Positions 55,746 to 64,000 of a DNA stretch of 64,000 bases are shown in pieces; within the stretch, counting starts at the first letter, position 1; every line of letters starts with the position of its first letter. Location of the stretch: NCBI GenBank assembly GCA_007751475.1, contig CP036434.1:5337524-5401523 (forward strand), in the 5' to 3' direction. The DNA comes from Saltatorellus ferox (GTDB taxonomy: Bacteria; Planctomycetota; UBA1135; GCA-002686595). The position numbers were made by a program, and so were the translations under genes. The notes under the pieces are model-generated. The model was not told where the DNA came from and made no database searches. It worked only from the letters and a program-made list of their open reading frames with translations.

Positions 55746-56389
55746 GAGTCACTCTCCGCAGCTTTTGCTTTCTTGGCGCCAACTCGGGCGGCGAGCGCGT
55801 CCATGGCACCCTGCTCCGCGATGATGATTCCGCCGTTCACGACGTCGAAGGTGCAAAGCTCTGCAGCCGTGCGCACCGAGACGAGCGGGAAGTTGCGGAA
55901 CGACTTGTAGAGGTTCTCGTTGCGATCGGTGATCACGACGCAGGCACGACGCGGCGAACCGAGGTCCGCGAGGACCTTGCGGGCCGACTTCGAAGACGGC
56001 TCGCTCCAGTCACCGAGATCGGCGACGACGAGTTCGCCGTCAGCGATCTTGCCAGCGATCGCGCTGCGCAGGGCGACGCGACGTGCCTTGACCGGCATGT
56101 GGTAGCTGTAGTCGCGGGGCTTCGGTCCGAAGACCGTACCGCCACCACGCCAGATGGGCGACTTGATGTCACCCGCGCGGGCGCGGCCGGTGTGCTTCTG
56201 CTTGTACGGCTTCTTGTTCGTACCCTTGACCTCGCTGCGGCCCCGGGTGTTCACCGTGCCTTGGCGCTGGTTCGCCATGTGCATGACGACCGCGTCCTTC
56301 AGGGTGCGGTAGAGAATCTTCTCGCCGAACGGCGCGACGTCGAGTTCAACTTCGCCGACGCTTCCGGCCTTGTAGCTTTTGACTTTCAT
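55742..56389 (-). CDS. rplD: 50S ribosomal protein L4
   Basis: 215 residues. The tunnel loop region RQGTVNTRGRSEVKGTNKKP, KQKHTGRARAGDIKSPIWRG and GGTVFGPKPRDYSY are typical. In E. coli L4 also regulates the S10 operon through its leader; the leader here has candidate structures. Confidence 0.96.
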   Translation of the reverse strand: MKVKSYKAGSVGEVELDVAPFGEKILYRTLKDAVVMHMANQRQGTVNTRGRSEVKGTNKKPYKQKHTGRARAGDIKSPIWRGGGTVFGPKPRDYSYHMPVKARRVALRSAIAGKIADGELVVADLGDWSEPSSKSARKVLADLGSPRRACVVITDRNENLYKSFRNFPLVSVRTAAELCTFDVVNGGIIIAEQGAMDALAARVGAKKAKAAESDS

Positions 56390-56398
56390 CTTGCTGCC

Positions 56399-57037
56399 TT
56401 AGCCCTTCTTGACGCCGGTGCGCGCGGTGCGGATCTGGATGAAGCTTCCGTTGTAACCGGGCACGGAACCCTTCACGAGAAGGATGTTGCGCTCGGCATC
56501 CACGCGGATGATCTCGAGGTTCTTGAGCGTCTTGCGCTTGGCGCCGTAGTGGCCCGACATGCGCTTGCCCTTGAAGACCCGGCCGGGGTAGGCCGAACAA
56601 CCGATGGAGCCGGGACGACGGTAGTTCATGGAACCGTGCGTCTTCGGGCCACGGGCGAAACCGTGGCGCTTGATCGTACCCGCGAAACCGCGGCCCTTGG
56701 TGATGCCGGTCACGTCCACGAGAGCGCCTTCTTCAAAAGCGTCCACGCCGATCGTCTGACCGACCTCGACCTCGGGGGCCGACGTAAGGCGTTCTTCGCG
56801 CAGAAAGCGCTTCGGAGCGGTACCGATTTTCTTGGCAGCCTCGCGCTGAGGCTTGGCGGAGATCTTGTCCCGCTTGTCCTCGAAGCCGAGTTGGACAGCG
56901 TGGTAGCCGTCCTTTTCCATCGTGCGGAGCTGCATGACCGTGCAGGGTCCCGCCTCGACGACGGTTACCGGAGTAACCGTTCCGTCTTCGGCGAAAAGCT
57001 GTGTCATGCCCCTCTTGCGTCCCAGAAGTAGCGTCAT
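56399..57037 (-). CDS. rplC: 50S ribosomal protein L3
   Basis: 212 residues, starting MTLLLGRKRGMTQLFAEDGT, with the signature FAGTIKRHGFARGPKTHGSM. A 263-bp spacer with two small GC hairpins (around 57069-57084 and 57142-57160) separates it from rpsJ, long for this operon. Confidence 0.97.
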   Translation of the reverse strand: MTLLLGRKRGMTQLFAEDGTVTPVTVVEAGPCTVMQLRTMEKDGYHAVQLGFEDKRDKISAKPQREAAKKIGTAPKRFLREERLTSAPEVEVGQTIGVDAFEEGALVDVTGITKGRGFAGTIKRHGFARGPKTHGSMNYRRPGSIGCSAYPGRVFKGKRMSGHYGAKRKTLKNLEIIRVDAERNILLVKGSVPGYNGSFIQIRTARTGVKKG

Positions 57038-57300
57038 GTCTTCTGCTCTCGGAATCCTTGTCGCGCCCCCACCGGCTGAACCGGCGGGAACCCGATGCTG
57101 GCGGAGAGCATGGGGGGAGTGGTGAATCCAGGGCCCGCGGCCCCACCGCCAATCGGTGGGAACGGTCCCGGGAGGGATGCCGGTTCGACCAGCGCCACAG
57201 CAAGTTGCTGCGGCGACGCCTGGCCACGCGGCGGGAGAATTACAAAGAGCGGCGCACGCCGGACCTCACCGAAGCGGGGTCCACGAACGCCGTGAAAGAA

Positions 57301-57606
57301 TCAGGCCTTGATGCGGATGTCGACACCCGCGGGCATGTTGAGCGACGAGAGCGAGTCGACCGTCTGTGGGGTCGGCTCCGAGATGTAGATCAGGCGCTTG
57401 TGCGTCCGGATCTCGAACTGCTCGCGGCTCTTCTTGTCGATGAACGGCGAACGCAGAACGGTATAGCGCTCGATGCGCGTCGGGAGCGGAATGGGCCCCT
57501 GCACGCGGGCACCCGTTCGCTTGGCGGTCTCCACGATCTCGGCGCTCGACTGATCGAGTGCCTCGTGGTCGTAGGCCTCCATGCGGATTTGAATGCGGTC
57601 GCTCAT
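57301..57606 (-). CDS. rpsJ: 30S ribosomal protein S10
   Basis: 101 residues, starting MSDRIQIRMEAYDHEALDQS, with the signature GPIPLPTRIERYTVLRSPFI. Also the NusE partner in antitermination. First gene of the S10-spc-alpha cluster; tuf/fusA/rpsG/rpsL are not directly upstream. Confidence 0.97.
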   Translation of the reverse strand: MSDRIQIRMEAYDHEALDQSSAEIVETAKRTGARVQGPIPLPTRIERYTVLRSPFIDKKSREQFEIRTHKRLIYISEPTPQTVDSLSSLNMPAGVDIRIKA

Positions 57607-57750
57607 GATCGGTGGGTTTGAGTTCGGTCCTTACCTGGATCCCGCTCGTCGAGCAGAGCTCGCGGAACGGGGACGGAGGCAGCGGGCTTTCACTCGGTCG
57701 TGCACCGCAGAGCGGAGCAAGAAGGGGTGGCCAGCGGCAAGGGGTGCCGC

Positions 57751-57810
57751 CAGTGAGAAAAAGCAGTGAGAAAAAGCAGTGAGTTGTCGTAGCGCCAGCA
57801 GTGCTGGCGC
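57751..57810 (-). promoter_or_regulatory. Hairpin and T-tract repeats in the S10 operon leader
   Basis: On the minus strand GCGCCAGCA/TGCTGGCGC (57810-57792) forms a stem. It is followed by two copies of CTTTTTCTCACTG (a 13-base direct repeat, third copy partial), each with a T5 run. The layout resembles an attenuator about 150-200 bases before rpsJ. Together with the promoter upstream this accounts for part of the 534-bp gap 57607-58140, which otherwise shows no gene. Confidence 0.5.
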
Positions 57811-58020
57811 ATCAGTCGGGGGGGGGATCCTGACAGGCTCCAGGCTCGGCCGATGGGCGCCAGAGCCATTGGCTCGCACGCATCGTCAGGGCAAAAAAGC
57901 ACTGCCCCGTTCAGCAGGGAACTCCGGGAAGCAGCAGACACGGTTGGGTGCCGTTCAGGACGGTCACCTCGGTCGATCTGCGCTGCGCCAGAACCCACGC
58001 CGTTCGGGTACGGGGCGAAA

Positions 58021-58049
58021 AGAGTATGGGAGCGGGTGTGAGCGGTCAA
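58021..58049 (-). promoter_or_regulatory. Sigma70-type promoter of the S10 operon
   Basis: On the minus strand TTGACC (58049-58044), a 17-base spacer and TACTCT (58026-58021) form a good housekeeping promoter. Transcription would start near 58014, leaving a leader of about 400 bases before rpsJ. Confidence 0.65.
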
Positions 58050-58140
58050 CGGTCTGGAGCGGATTCCTGAAAATGATTCTTGGAACCGTCGCTCCCGGGG
58101 CGTTAGGCGCCCTCCGTCTCCCGTGTCCTCCCATGTCCCG

Positions 58141-60357
58141 TCAGGTCGGCCGCGTCGCCGATCGCCCGAGATCCCCCACGTGAGGCGTCATCCCTGAAGG
58201 CTCCATACTGAAGGTCGCCCTGCCCTTCGAAAGAGACCGAAGGCTCGTAGAATAGCCCAAGAGGCCCCTGAGGGGCGCTTTCCCGGTCACGCGGCGGGAC
58301 TCCGTACCCGTGGAGATCACCTCGTCCATGATCGCGTGTCGGCTGTTCAGGTCGCCGATCACGCCACCCGAGACATCGTCTGGCGTCTCCACGACGAACG
58401 TCATCGTGGGCTCCATCACCACCACATGTCCCTCGGAGTTCGCGTTCCGAAGTGCGTCCCGCAGCGCTGCCACGGCCGCTTGCTCCGCCGCGGTTTCCAC
58501 GGCATCGCCCTCGATCCGAAGGAGCTCCCCCTCCGAATTTGCCGGAAGATCGACCGACGTGACCACGATCACGACCCCTCGGACGGGGTGCCCGGCGATC
58601 GGACCGGACTGGGCCTCGGCCATCAAGGCCGTCCGGAGAGCCCGCGCCCGAGAGGGCTCGATCCTCACGGCTGGCCCGAAGGCCACGGTGAGGCCCCGCC
58701 CGATTTCCCCGTCCTCGGCGGGCTCGATGCGCACCTCGACCCTTGCCCGACCGAGCGTGTCCCCGTAGAGGCGTTCGATCTCCCCGCTCCCCGTGGCCGC
58801 CCGTGAGACGACCTCGCGGAAGGCGATCCTGTAGGAACTCTTCCGCGGCGTGACCCCGTATTCCGACGTCATTCGCGCCAGAGCGATCTCAAGGTGGAGC
58901 TCCCCCATCCCCTCCAGCAGCCACTGGCCGCTCGCCGGATCCTCGGCGAGCCGCAGCGACGGATCTTCCCGGGCGAGGCGTTCCAGGGCATCCCGGAGAG
59001 TCAGGCGCTCCTCGTCGCGCACCGGCTCCACCAGATAACCCAGCACGGGCGCAGGCAGCACCGGGGGCTCCAGGCGGACCTTGCAGCCCTCTGGAACCAG
59101 CGTATCGCCCGTCCCGGTGGCCCGGAGCCCGGCGAGGGCCACCACGTCTCCCGCCAGGGCTCGATCGATATGCTGCACGTCGGCGGCGTGGATCCTGAGC
59201 ACCCCCAGCACCTCCTCCGTGACGCCGGTTCGGTCGTTCCAGAGGCGAGTTCCCGCCGCGATCTCGCCGGTGTAGACCCGCACGAACGTCACGTCTCGAC
59301 GCTCTCCCCGGGTCCGGGTCGAGTGCACCTTGAAGACGAGAGCCAGGGGCTCCGGCGGCGGCCCATCGGGCGCCTCAGCCCCCCCAGCAGCCACGAATAG
59401 CGGCGGTACAGGGACATCGGTCGGCGACGGCAGGTAGGCGGCGATCGCGTCGAGGAGCAAGGCGACCCCCTGGCCGATCAGCGCCGCCCCGCAGAGCAGC
59501 GGCACCACGGCCTGGCGCAGCACCAGCCGCCGCAGGGCCCCGGCGATCTGCTCCCCGCTCGGCTCTCGACCTTCCGCCAGGAGCTCACACATGGAGTCAT
59601 CCAGGTCCCCCAGCGCCTCCACCAGCTCAGCCCTGAGCACGTCCACCTCGTCGGCCACGGCCTCGGGCACGTCGATCTGCCCTTCCAACCCGATGCTTCC
59701 AGGCTTGACCACTCCCCAGGCCCGCCGGTGGACCAGGTCCACGATGCCCTGGAGCGGCTCGCCCGTATCCCCTCCCCCGATCGGGTAGGCGATGACCAGC
59801 GCTTTCGCCCCCAGCCGCGACTCGACCGACGCCGCGCAGGCCAGCACGTCGGCCCCGGGCCGCTCACACTTGTTCACGAAGCCGATCGCGGGCACCGCCT
59901 GGCGCCGAACCTGGCGCCAGACCGTCTCCGTCTGCGGCTCGACCCCGGCGGCGGCGTCCAGCACCAGAACCGCGCCATCCAGAACCCGCATGGCGCGCTC
60001 GACCTCGACCGTGAAGTCCACGTGGCCCGGCGTGTCGACGAGATTGATCTCGATGCCCTTCCAGCTCACCCGGGTCGCGGCAGCGGTGATGGTGATCCCG
60101 CGCTCGCGCTCCTCGCTCATCCAGTCCATGACCGAGGTGCCCTCGTCGACCCGGCCGATATGCCGCTCCGTCCCGGTCTGATAGAGGATGCGCTCGGTGA
60201 GCGTCGTCTTCCCGGCATCGATATGGGCGCAGATGCCCACGTTCCGGAGCGAAACGAGCGACCCGGCCCCGCCCCGCGCGTGGGCATGGGCAGGGAGCAC
60301 CGGAAGGGGCGCCCCGGGGACGCCCGATGCGGGCTGCGAATCGCTGGAGAGGGTCAT
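58141..60357 (-). CDS. Elongation factor G-like GTPase
   Basis: 738 residues from ATG 60357 (MTLSSDSQPASGVPG); the open frame extends upstream without resemblance. The G domain has AHIDAGKTTLTER (44-56), the switch I segment RGITI, DTPGH (108-112) and G4 NKCE (162-165; NKxD is usual). Domains II to V of EF-G follow, including LLEGMGELHLEIALARM and the C-terminal LRSLSKGRATFSMEPSG. It may be the main EF-G, a paralog (EF-G2) or a recycling or ribosome-protection type factor. The altered G4 and the absence of rpsL-rpsG-tuf neighbours favour a paralog. Confidence 0.82.
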   Translation of the reverse strand: MTLSSDSQPASGVPGAPLPVLPAHAHARGGAGSLVSLRNVGICAHIDAGKTTLTERILYQTGTERHIGRVDEGTSVMDWMSEERERGITITAAATRVSWKGIEINLVDTPGHVDFTVEVERAMRVLDGAVLVLDAAAGVEPQTETVWRQVRRQAVPAIGFVNKCERPGADVLACAASVESRLGAKALVIAYPIGGGDTGEPLQGIVDLVHRRAWGVVKPGSIGLEGQIDVPEAVADEVDVLRAELVEALGDLDDSMCELLAEGREPSGEQIAGALRRLVLRQAVVPLLCGAALIGQGVALLLDAIAAYLPSPTDVPVPPLFVAAGGAEAPDGPPPEPLALVFKVHSTRTRGERRDVTFVRVYTGEIAAGTRLWNDRTGVTEEVLGVLRIHAADVQHIDRALAGDVVALAGLRATGTGDTLVPEGCKVRLEPPVLPAPVLGYLVEPVRDEERLTLRDALERLAREDPSLRLAEDPASGQWLLEGMGELHLEIALARMTSEYGVTPRKSSYRIAFREVVSRAATGSGEIERLYGDTLGRARVEVRIEPAEDGEIGRGLTVAFGPAVRIEPSRARALRTALMAEAQSGPIAGHPVRGVVIVVTSVDLPANSEGELLRIEGDAVETAAEQAAVAALRDALRNANSEGHVVVMEPTMTFVVETPDDVSGGVIGDLNSRHAIMDEVISTGTESRRVTGKAPLRGLLGYSTSLRSLSKGRATFSMEPSGMTPHVGDLGRSATRPT

Positions 60358-60449
60358 GTCGAGGAGGGGTAAAGGCTCGTCCCTATCGTACGACGGCAGG
60401 ACCCCATGGGGCAGAATCGCGTGATCCTGGCAGCGCTTAGACTGGGGCC

Positions 60450-61649
60450 ATGCTCGCCACTCTCTGCTCGCTCGCGCTTCTCTGCACCCAGAAAGCCCAG
60501 GTGCCTGCCTCGGTTCCGAACCTGGTCGACCGTCGACCGGCGAGTGGAGTCGAGGTCGAAAGGGACGGGGGGCCCTTGCCGGAGGGAACTCTCGATGATC
60601 GACGAAGGCAGCGGGCCTTTCTCGCCCTTGCGCTCCAGCCACCCGCGAAATCCATCGACGGGGAAGACCCTGCCGCCGGGGACCTGTCGCCCGCCAGAAA
60701 CCTCGCCCTGCGCGCAGAGTTGCGGGCCGAGATCCTGGCGCTTCCCGCTGAGACCGAGGAGATGGTTGCGATGGTCATGGCGCGCCTCGTGGCCACGGAC
60801 GCTCCGGCCGCCCGCGCCGCCTTCCGAACGCGAGACTGGAAGGACGCACGCATCGAAGCCGAGGCGTACTTCGCCGTCATGGCGGAAGGGGAGCTCGTCG
60901 TGCCCGCTGAACTCCAGCCGTTGACCCGGCGGCTCGCCTACGCGACCGCCTGCTGGCGAGCCGGAATCGAGTCCAGGCGCGACCGCGCCGCCGCCGCCGC
61001 CGAGACCCTCGCGGAGTGCACGATCGCGGAGCTGCTCGAGCGCTCGTACCCCGCCACGCCGGCGGACGCGCCCATGATCGACGCGTGGACCCGGGCCCTC
61101 GCCGCGCGGATCCCCTGGAAGGCCAACGCGCTCCGCCACTCGCTCGGCTGGCCGTCGGCGATCAGCGCGAGCCAGCGGGAATGCCCTGGCAAGCCCCCCA
61201 TCGAGCCCGCTCCACGGCGGGACTGGACCCCGAGGGACGGCGAGATGCTCGAGTGGTTCCTGCAGTCGGAGCGCGCGAAACTCCTCGACCTGGCGCGCCG
61301 CCCCGACCTCTTTGCCTTCGGTCCGGAGCCCCGGGCCCTTCGGCAGCAAGCGCTGGACCTGTCGCTCCGCCTGCGCCCGGATCTCGCCGCCGAGCTGGAG
61401 CCCGTCGTGGGCCCGGAACTCATCCACGCGGTGAAGTCCTCCCTGGCGGGTTCTCCGCCGGAGGCCTTCGAGAAGGACCCGGAGAGGCTCGGGGCGGCCC
61501 TCGAAACGCTCGCAGAAGTCTGCTCCGAGGATTTCGTCGCCTGGATCCGAAGCGACGAATTCCGCCGCCTCGGCCAGGAGAGGTTCTTCGTCTTCGACGC
61601 GCTACGCCCGGCTCCTTCACAGGAAGCCTATGGCGTCACTCGAAGGTGA
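60450..61649 (+). CDS. Hypothetical alpha-helical protein, possibly exported
   Basis: 399 residues, no recognised family. A short hydrophobic N-terminus (MLATLCSLALLCTQ) could be a signal peptide, and the body is Ala/Arg/Leu/Glu-rich and mostly helical. It is divergent from the EF-G-like gene (92 bp apart) and its last 14 bp overlap the 3' end of the convergent haloperoxidase-like gene. The long frame, codon pattern and absence of a better frame on the other strand support coding; function unknown. Confidence 0.6.
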   Translation: MLATLCSLALLCTQKAQVPASVPNLVDRRPASGVEVERDGGPLPEGTLDDRRRQRAFLALALQPPAKSIDGEDPAAGDLSPARNLALRAELRAEILALPAETEEMVAMVMARLVATDAPAARAAFRTRDWKDARIEAEAYFAVMAEGELVVPAELQPLTRRLAYATACWRAGIESRRDRAAAAAETLAECTIAELLERSYPATPADAPMIDAWTRALAARIPWKANALRHSLGWPSAISASQRECPGKPPIEPAPRRDWTPRDGEMLEWFLQSERAKLLDLARRPDLFAFGPEPRALRQQALDLSLRLRPDLAAELEPVVGPELIHAVKSSLAGSPPEAFEKDPERLGAALETLAEVCSEDFVAWIRSDEFRRLGQERFFVFDALRPAPSQEAYGVTRR

Positions 61650-64000
61650 CCGTAACAGCGTTGGAGAGGTTCGTCGTCGCAGCCGGGTTCGCGTCCCGGT
61701 ACCACGCCTGGAAGTTCCAGGTCTGGCCGGGGAGGACCGACGTGCTGCCGCTGCTCGTGGGGATCGCCGTCAGGTCGACCGGGGCGAAGAACGTGCCGCT
61801 GCCCCCGGAGTTCAGCACACCGCCGCCCGCGCCGATCCCGAAGGCCGCGAGACAGAGGCTGCCCTGGCTGGTCGCAGGCGTGAACGGGAAACCCTGGAAG
61901 GGCGACGCGAGGAAGAAGCCGAAGGAGCGAGCGGGCAGGGACCGTGCGCCGAGCATCACCTGGTTCGCCGAGACCGTGCGGCTACCGAGGACCGTCAGCG
62001 TCGCGGGCAGGCCCGATGAGTTCGGAACACCCGGCGAGCAGAAGGACCAGCCGATCGCCTCGCACTCGTCGAGCACGCCGTTGCCGTCGAGGTCGTAGGA
62101 CGCCAGGCTCCCCGCGGAGTCGCAGGCCGAACCGGCCCAGTACTTCCGCGCGAGTTCGAACGCTTCCGTGCCGATCTCCTGGCCCATCTGGCGCCCCGGG
62201 AGGTCGTCGACGGAGGGATGGATTCCGCCCCAGATCCTGGAGAGCGAACACTGGTCCGAAGCGTCGTAATAGGAAGCCCACTGCAGCACGACGTCCACGC
62301 TCGGCCCCTCCTCGAACACGAGGAAGCTGTTTTGTGGGCAGTGGTACTCGCCCATCCCGCCCGGGAAGTACGGCGAGCCCGTGAGCTGGTGCATCACGAC
62401 CGCGGCCGCGCGGCTGTAGGTGCTGTGCCCGGAGACGTAGCCCGCGAACGGTGGCGTGACGAAGGTGGGGCGCTGATACGGCCACCAGTTCTCGGCGAGG
62501 ATCCAGTCGACGCCCGCCACGTCCGTGAGAGGATCGAAGATGTAGGCAGGTCCCCGCCATGCGCGGAGCGCGACCTTGCCCTCGTTGCCCGCCAGATGAG
62601 CGTGGCGCTGGCCCGGCGCCGTGGTCGCGGCAGTCACGACCTCGACGTAGCCGGGATGGAGGTTGATCCCGTCCGGGTGATAGCTCGGCGCCTGGGGATC
62701 CGTGCGCTGGCCAAGATCGGCGAGGTAGCGAATGGCGCTGATGGGACGGAGGTAGTCGTAGCGCCCTTTCACCCCCCAAGCGGCCACGGCGGAATCCTGC
62801 ATGGCACCCGCCATCGCTAGGTACGCCTTGGCGCACCATTCCAGGTCATTGACGACTGGACCAGCGCCGCCGATCCGCTTGGTGAACTGCGGATGATCCG
62901 CCACATCGTTGAGAAGAACGAACCAGTGCCCTGGCGGCGTTTCCGAGTGCGGTCCGTCGGCCCAGAATTCGGCGAGCACGCGCGCGTAATCGCCGCGGGG
63001 CACCATCTGCGGCGCGTAGGGCTGGCCCGTCACCGGGTTCGTCGCGTAGCCCTGCCCCCAGTCTCCGCCCTCGTAATAGTCGTAGAACGACGGAGTCTGC
63101 GCGCTCGTCGCGAGCGGCGCGTTGCCGATCGAAGCGGGCGACGCGTCGATCATGACGCCGTCCGCCGGGTCCAGGTGGGCCGACCAGATGGAGACCATCT
63201 CGAATCCGCTGCGGTAGCGATCGAGCGCGTCGTCGATGGACGGAGGCGGGCCCGGATCCTTGTACGTCCAGTACCGGAAGCCGCCTCGCTCGTGAATCGT
63301 CACGTCGTCATCGGAAAGCGCCCAGTGCGAGACGATCCCCCACTCGGGCGAGAGGAACTCCGGATAGCCGAGCGTGACGACGTTGCCTGACTGGTCGATG
63401 TAATACTGGAGCGCCAGCGGCTGCCAGCGGTTCGGGTCCACGAGCGTCGGGTTGCCGGGAAGATCCGGCACCAGCGCCTGGTTCACCGGAACGTACCACT
63501 GATTGACGTGGTCGTTCGCCTCGTTCGAGTTATCGGCGTTGCCATACGCGAGCACGTTCTGCGCGATCCGATTGCCGATGGCCGCGGGCGAGTTCCCTGT
63601 CGTCGAGCCGTTCGTCCTGTCCCAGCCGAGCGAGTCCATCAATGCGTCATACCGGGGCAGCATGACGGGCGCGCCCGGTGAATTGGCAAAGCGCGCCTTC
63701 AGGATCCCGTAGCACGCGTGACTGATCGCCTCACTTCGCCAGAGGTCCACCTGGGGCGAGGTCGTGGCGTGGTCTTCACGAAACAGAACCGTCTCGGCCG
63801 TCGCGTCGTAGGTCGCCCACGCGTCGTAGGTCGCGAGGGACATGTGGTAGAGATTCCGCGCATGCACGGTGGGACGCGCGAAGTCCCGCCGGATGGACTC
63901 CAGGAGAAGTTCGTTCCACTGGCGCGCGTCCGAGGCCTGCTGGGGCAGCGGAGCGGAGCGCGCGGGCGCTGCGAGCGAAACCATGGCGACGCCCGCGGCC
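61636..64000 (-). CDS. Vanadium haloperoxidase/PAP2-like secreted protein (5' end cut by the window)
   Basis: The visible part is at least 782 residues. Residues before the first ATG (63984) read AAGVA in frame and continue a hydrophobic signal-peptide-like core, so the true start is probably beyond the right edge. The PAP2/vanadate motifs are present: KGRYDYLRP (406-414), VSGHSTYS (517-524) and SRIWGGIH (582-589). A Ca-binding EF-hand-like loop DLDGNGVLDE follows (631-640). Residues 646-782 form a C-terminal domain (FCSPGVPNSSG, SFGFFLASPFQGFPF, WNFQAWYRDANP) that recurs on exported planctomycete proteins and may direct sorting. Halide oxidation or phosphatase activity is not proven by sequence. 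Confidence 0.83.
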   Translation of the reverse strand, partial: AAGVAMVSLAAPARSAPLPQQASDARQWNELLLESIRRDFARPTVHARNLYHMSLATYDAWATYDATAETVLFREDHATTSPQVDLWRSEAISHACYGILKARFANSPGAPVMLPRYDALMDSLGWDRTNGSTTGNSPAAIGNRIAQNVLAYGNADNSNEANDHVNQWYVPVNQALVPDLPGNPTLVDPNRWQPLALQYYIDQSGNVVTLGYPEFLSPEWGIVSHWALSDDDVTIHERGGFRYWTYKDPGPPPSIDDALDRYRSGFEMVSIWSAHLDPADGVMIDASPASIGNAPLATSAQTPSFYDYYEGGDWGQGYATNPVTGQPYAPQMVPRGDYARVLAEFWADGPHSETPPGHWFVLLNDVADHPQFTKRIGGAGPVVNDLEWCAKAYLAMAGAMQDSAVAAWGVKGRYDYLRPISAIRYLADLGQRTDPQAPSYHPDGINLHPGYVEVVTAATTAPGQRHAHLAGNEGKVALRAWRGPAYIFDPLTDVAGVDWILAENWWPYQRPTFVTPPFAGYVSGHSTYSRAAAVVMHQLTGSPYFPGGMGEYHCPQNSFLVFEEGPSVDVVLQWASYYDASDQCSLSRIWGGIHPSVDDLPGRQMGQEIGTEAFELARKYWAGSACDSAGSLASYDLDGNGVLDECEAIGWSFCSPGVPNSSGLPATLTVLGSRTVSANQVMLGARSLPARSFGFFLASPFQGFPFTPATSQGSLCLAAFGIGAGGGVLNSGGSGTFFAPVDLTAIPTSSGSTSVLPGQTWNFQAWYRDANPAATTNLSNAVTVTFE

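Overview
The window is a high-GC bacterial chromosome segment, most likely from the phylum Planctomycetes. This is inferred from four things: an ECF sigma factor gene overlapping a large Ser/Thr kinase-TPR gene; a secreted haloperoxidase-like protein ending in an EF-hand-like loop plus the 'FCSPGVPNSSG ... WYRDANP' type of C-terminal domain that recurs in deep-branching planctomycete genomes (recalled, not searched); low-complexity tails on several RNA-binding proteins; and an S10-spc-alpha cluster without rpsN and rpmD. The species cannot be named from the sequence. Nearly all genes are on the minus strand, so transcription runs mostly right to left.

Layout. 0.3-8.8 kb: a large lipoprotein; pyrB with an unusual C-terminal extension; a degenerate MnmE-like GTPase; coaX; and a GspC-like PDZ protein. 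9.1-12.9 kb: a PilT-family ATPase, obgE, rpmA and rplU. 13.2-16.8 kb: a 1200-residue RNase E/G whose S1 domain is split by a very long acidic/basic disordered insert. 17.5-22.6 kb: a pilM-pilN-pilO(P)-pilQ operon for the type IV pilus alignment complex and secretin. 22.8-24.0 kb: a 1.2-kb non-coding, imperfect giant palindrome with nested tandem repeats. 24.1-28.1 kb: an Ntr-type cluster (rpoN, truA, hpf, ptsN, ptsH). 28.1-31.5 kb: Ser/Thr kinase-TPR and ECF sigma factor. 31.6-35.9 kb: recR, ebfC, dnaX, the SRP RNA gene (ffs), two tRNA-Ser genes, tadA and tRNA-Arg(ACG), the substrate of TadA. 35.9-40.7 kb, plus strand: an N-acyl-ornithine carbamoyltransferase and dnaE. 40.7-57.6 kb: a hypothetical secreted protein, then the S10-spc-alpha cluster (rpsJ to rplQ) ending in adk. 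58.1-64 kb: an EF-G-like GTPase, a hypothetical protein and the haloperoxidase-like protein, which runs off the right edge.

Functionally the window is mostly informational housekeeping: ribosome, RNA polymerase alpha, replication polymerase, clamp loader, SRP, tRNA editing and RNA decay. It also carries one type IV pilus module and one PTS-Ntr/sigma-54 module. Transcription signals read directly include two sigma70-like promoters (upstream of tRNA-Arg and upstream of rpsJ), several intrinsic terminators and several unassigned hairpins. The most unusual items are the giant palindrome, the PyrB fusion, the split S1 domain of RNase E, an IF-1 arginine tail that doubles as the rpmJ ribosome-binding site, and a twin hairpin element found after both a tRNA and rpsD.
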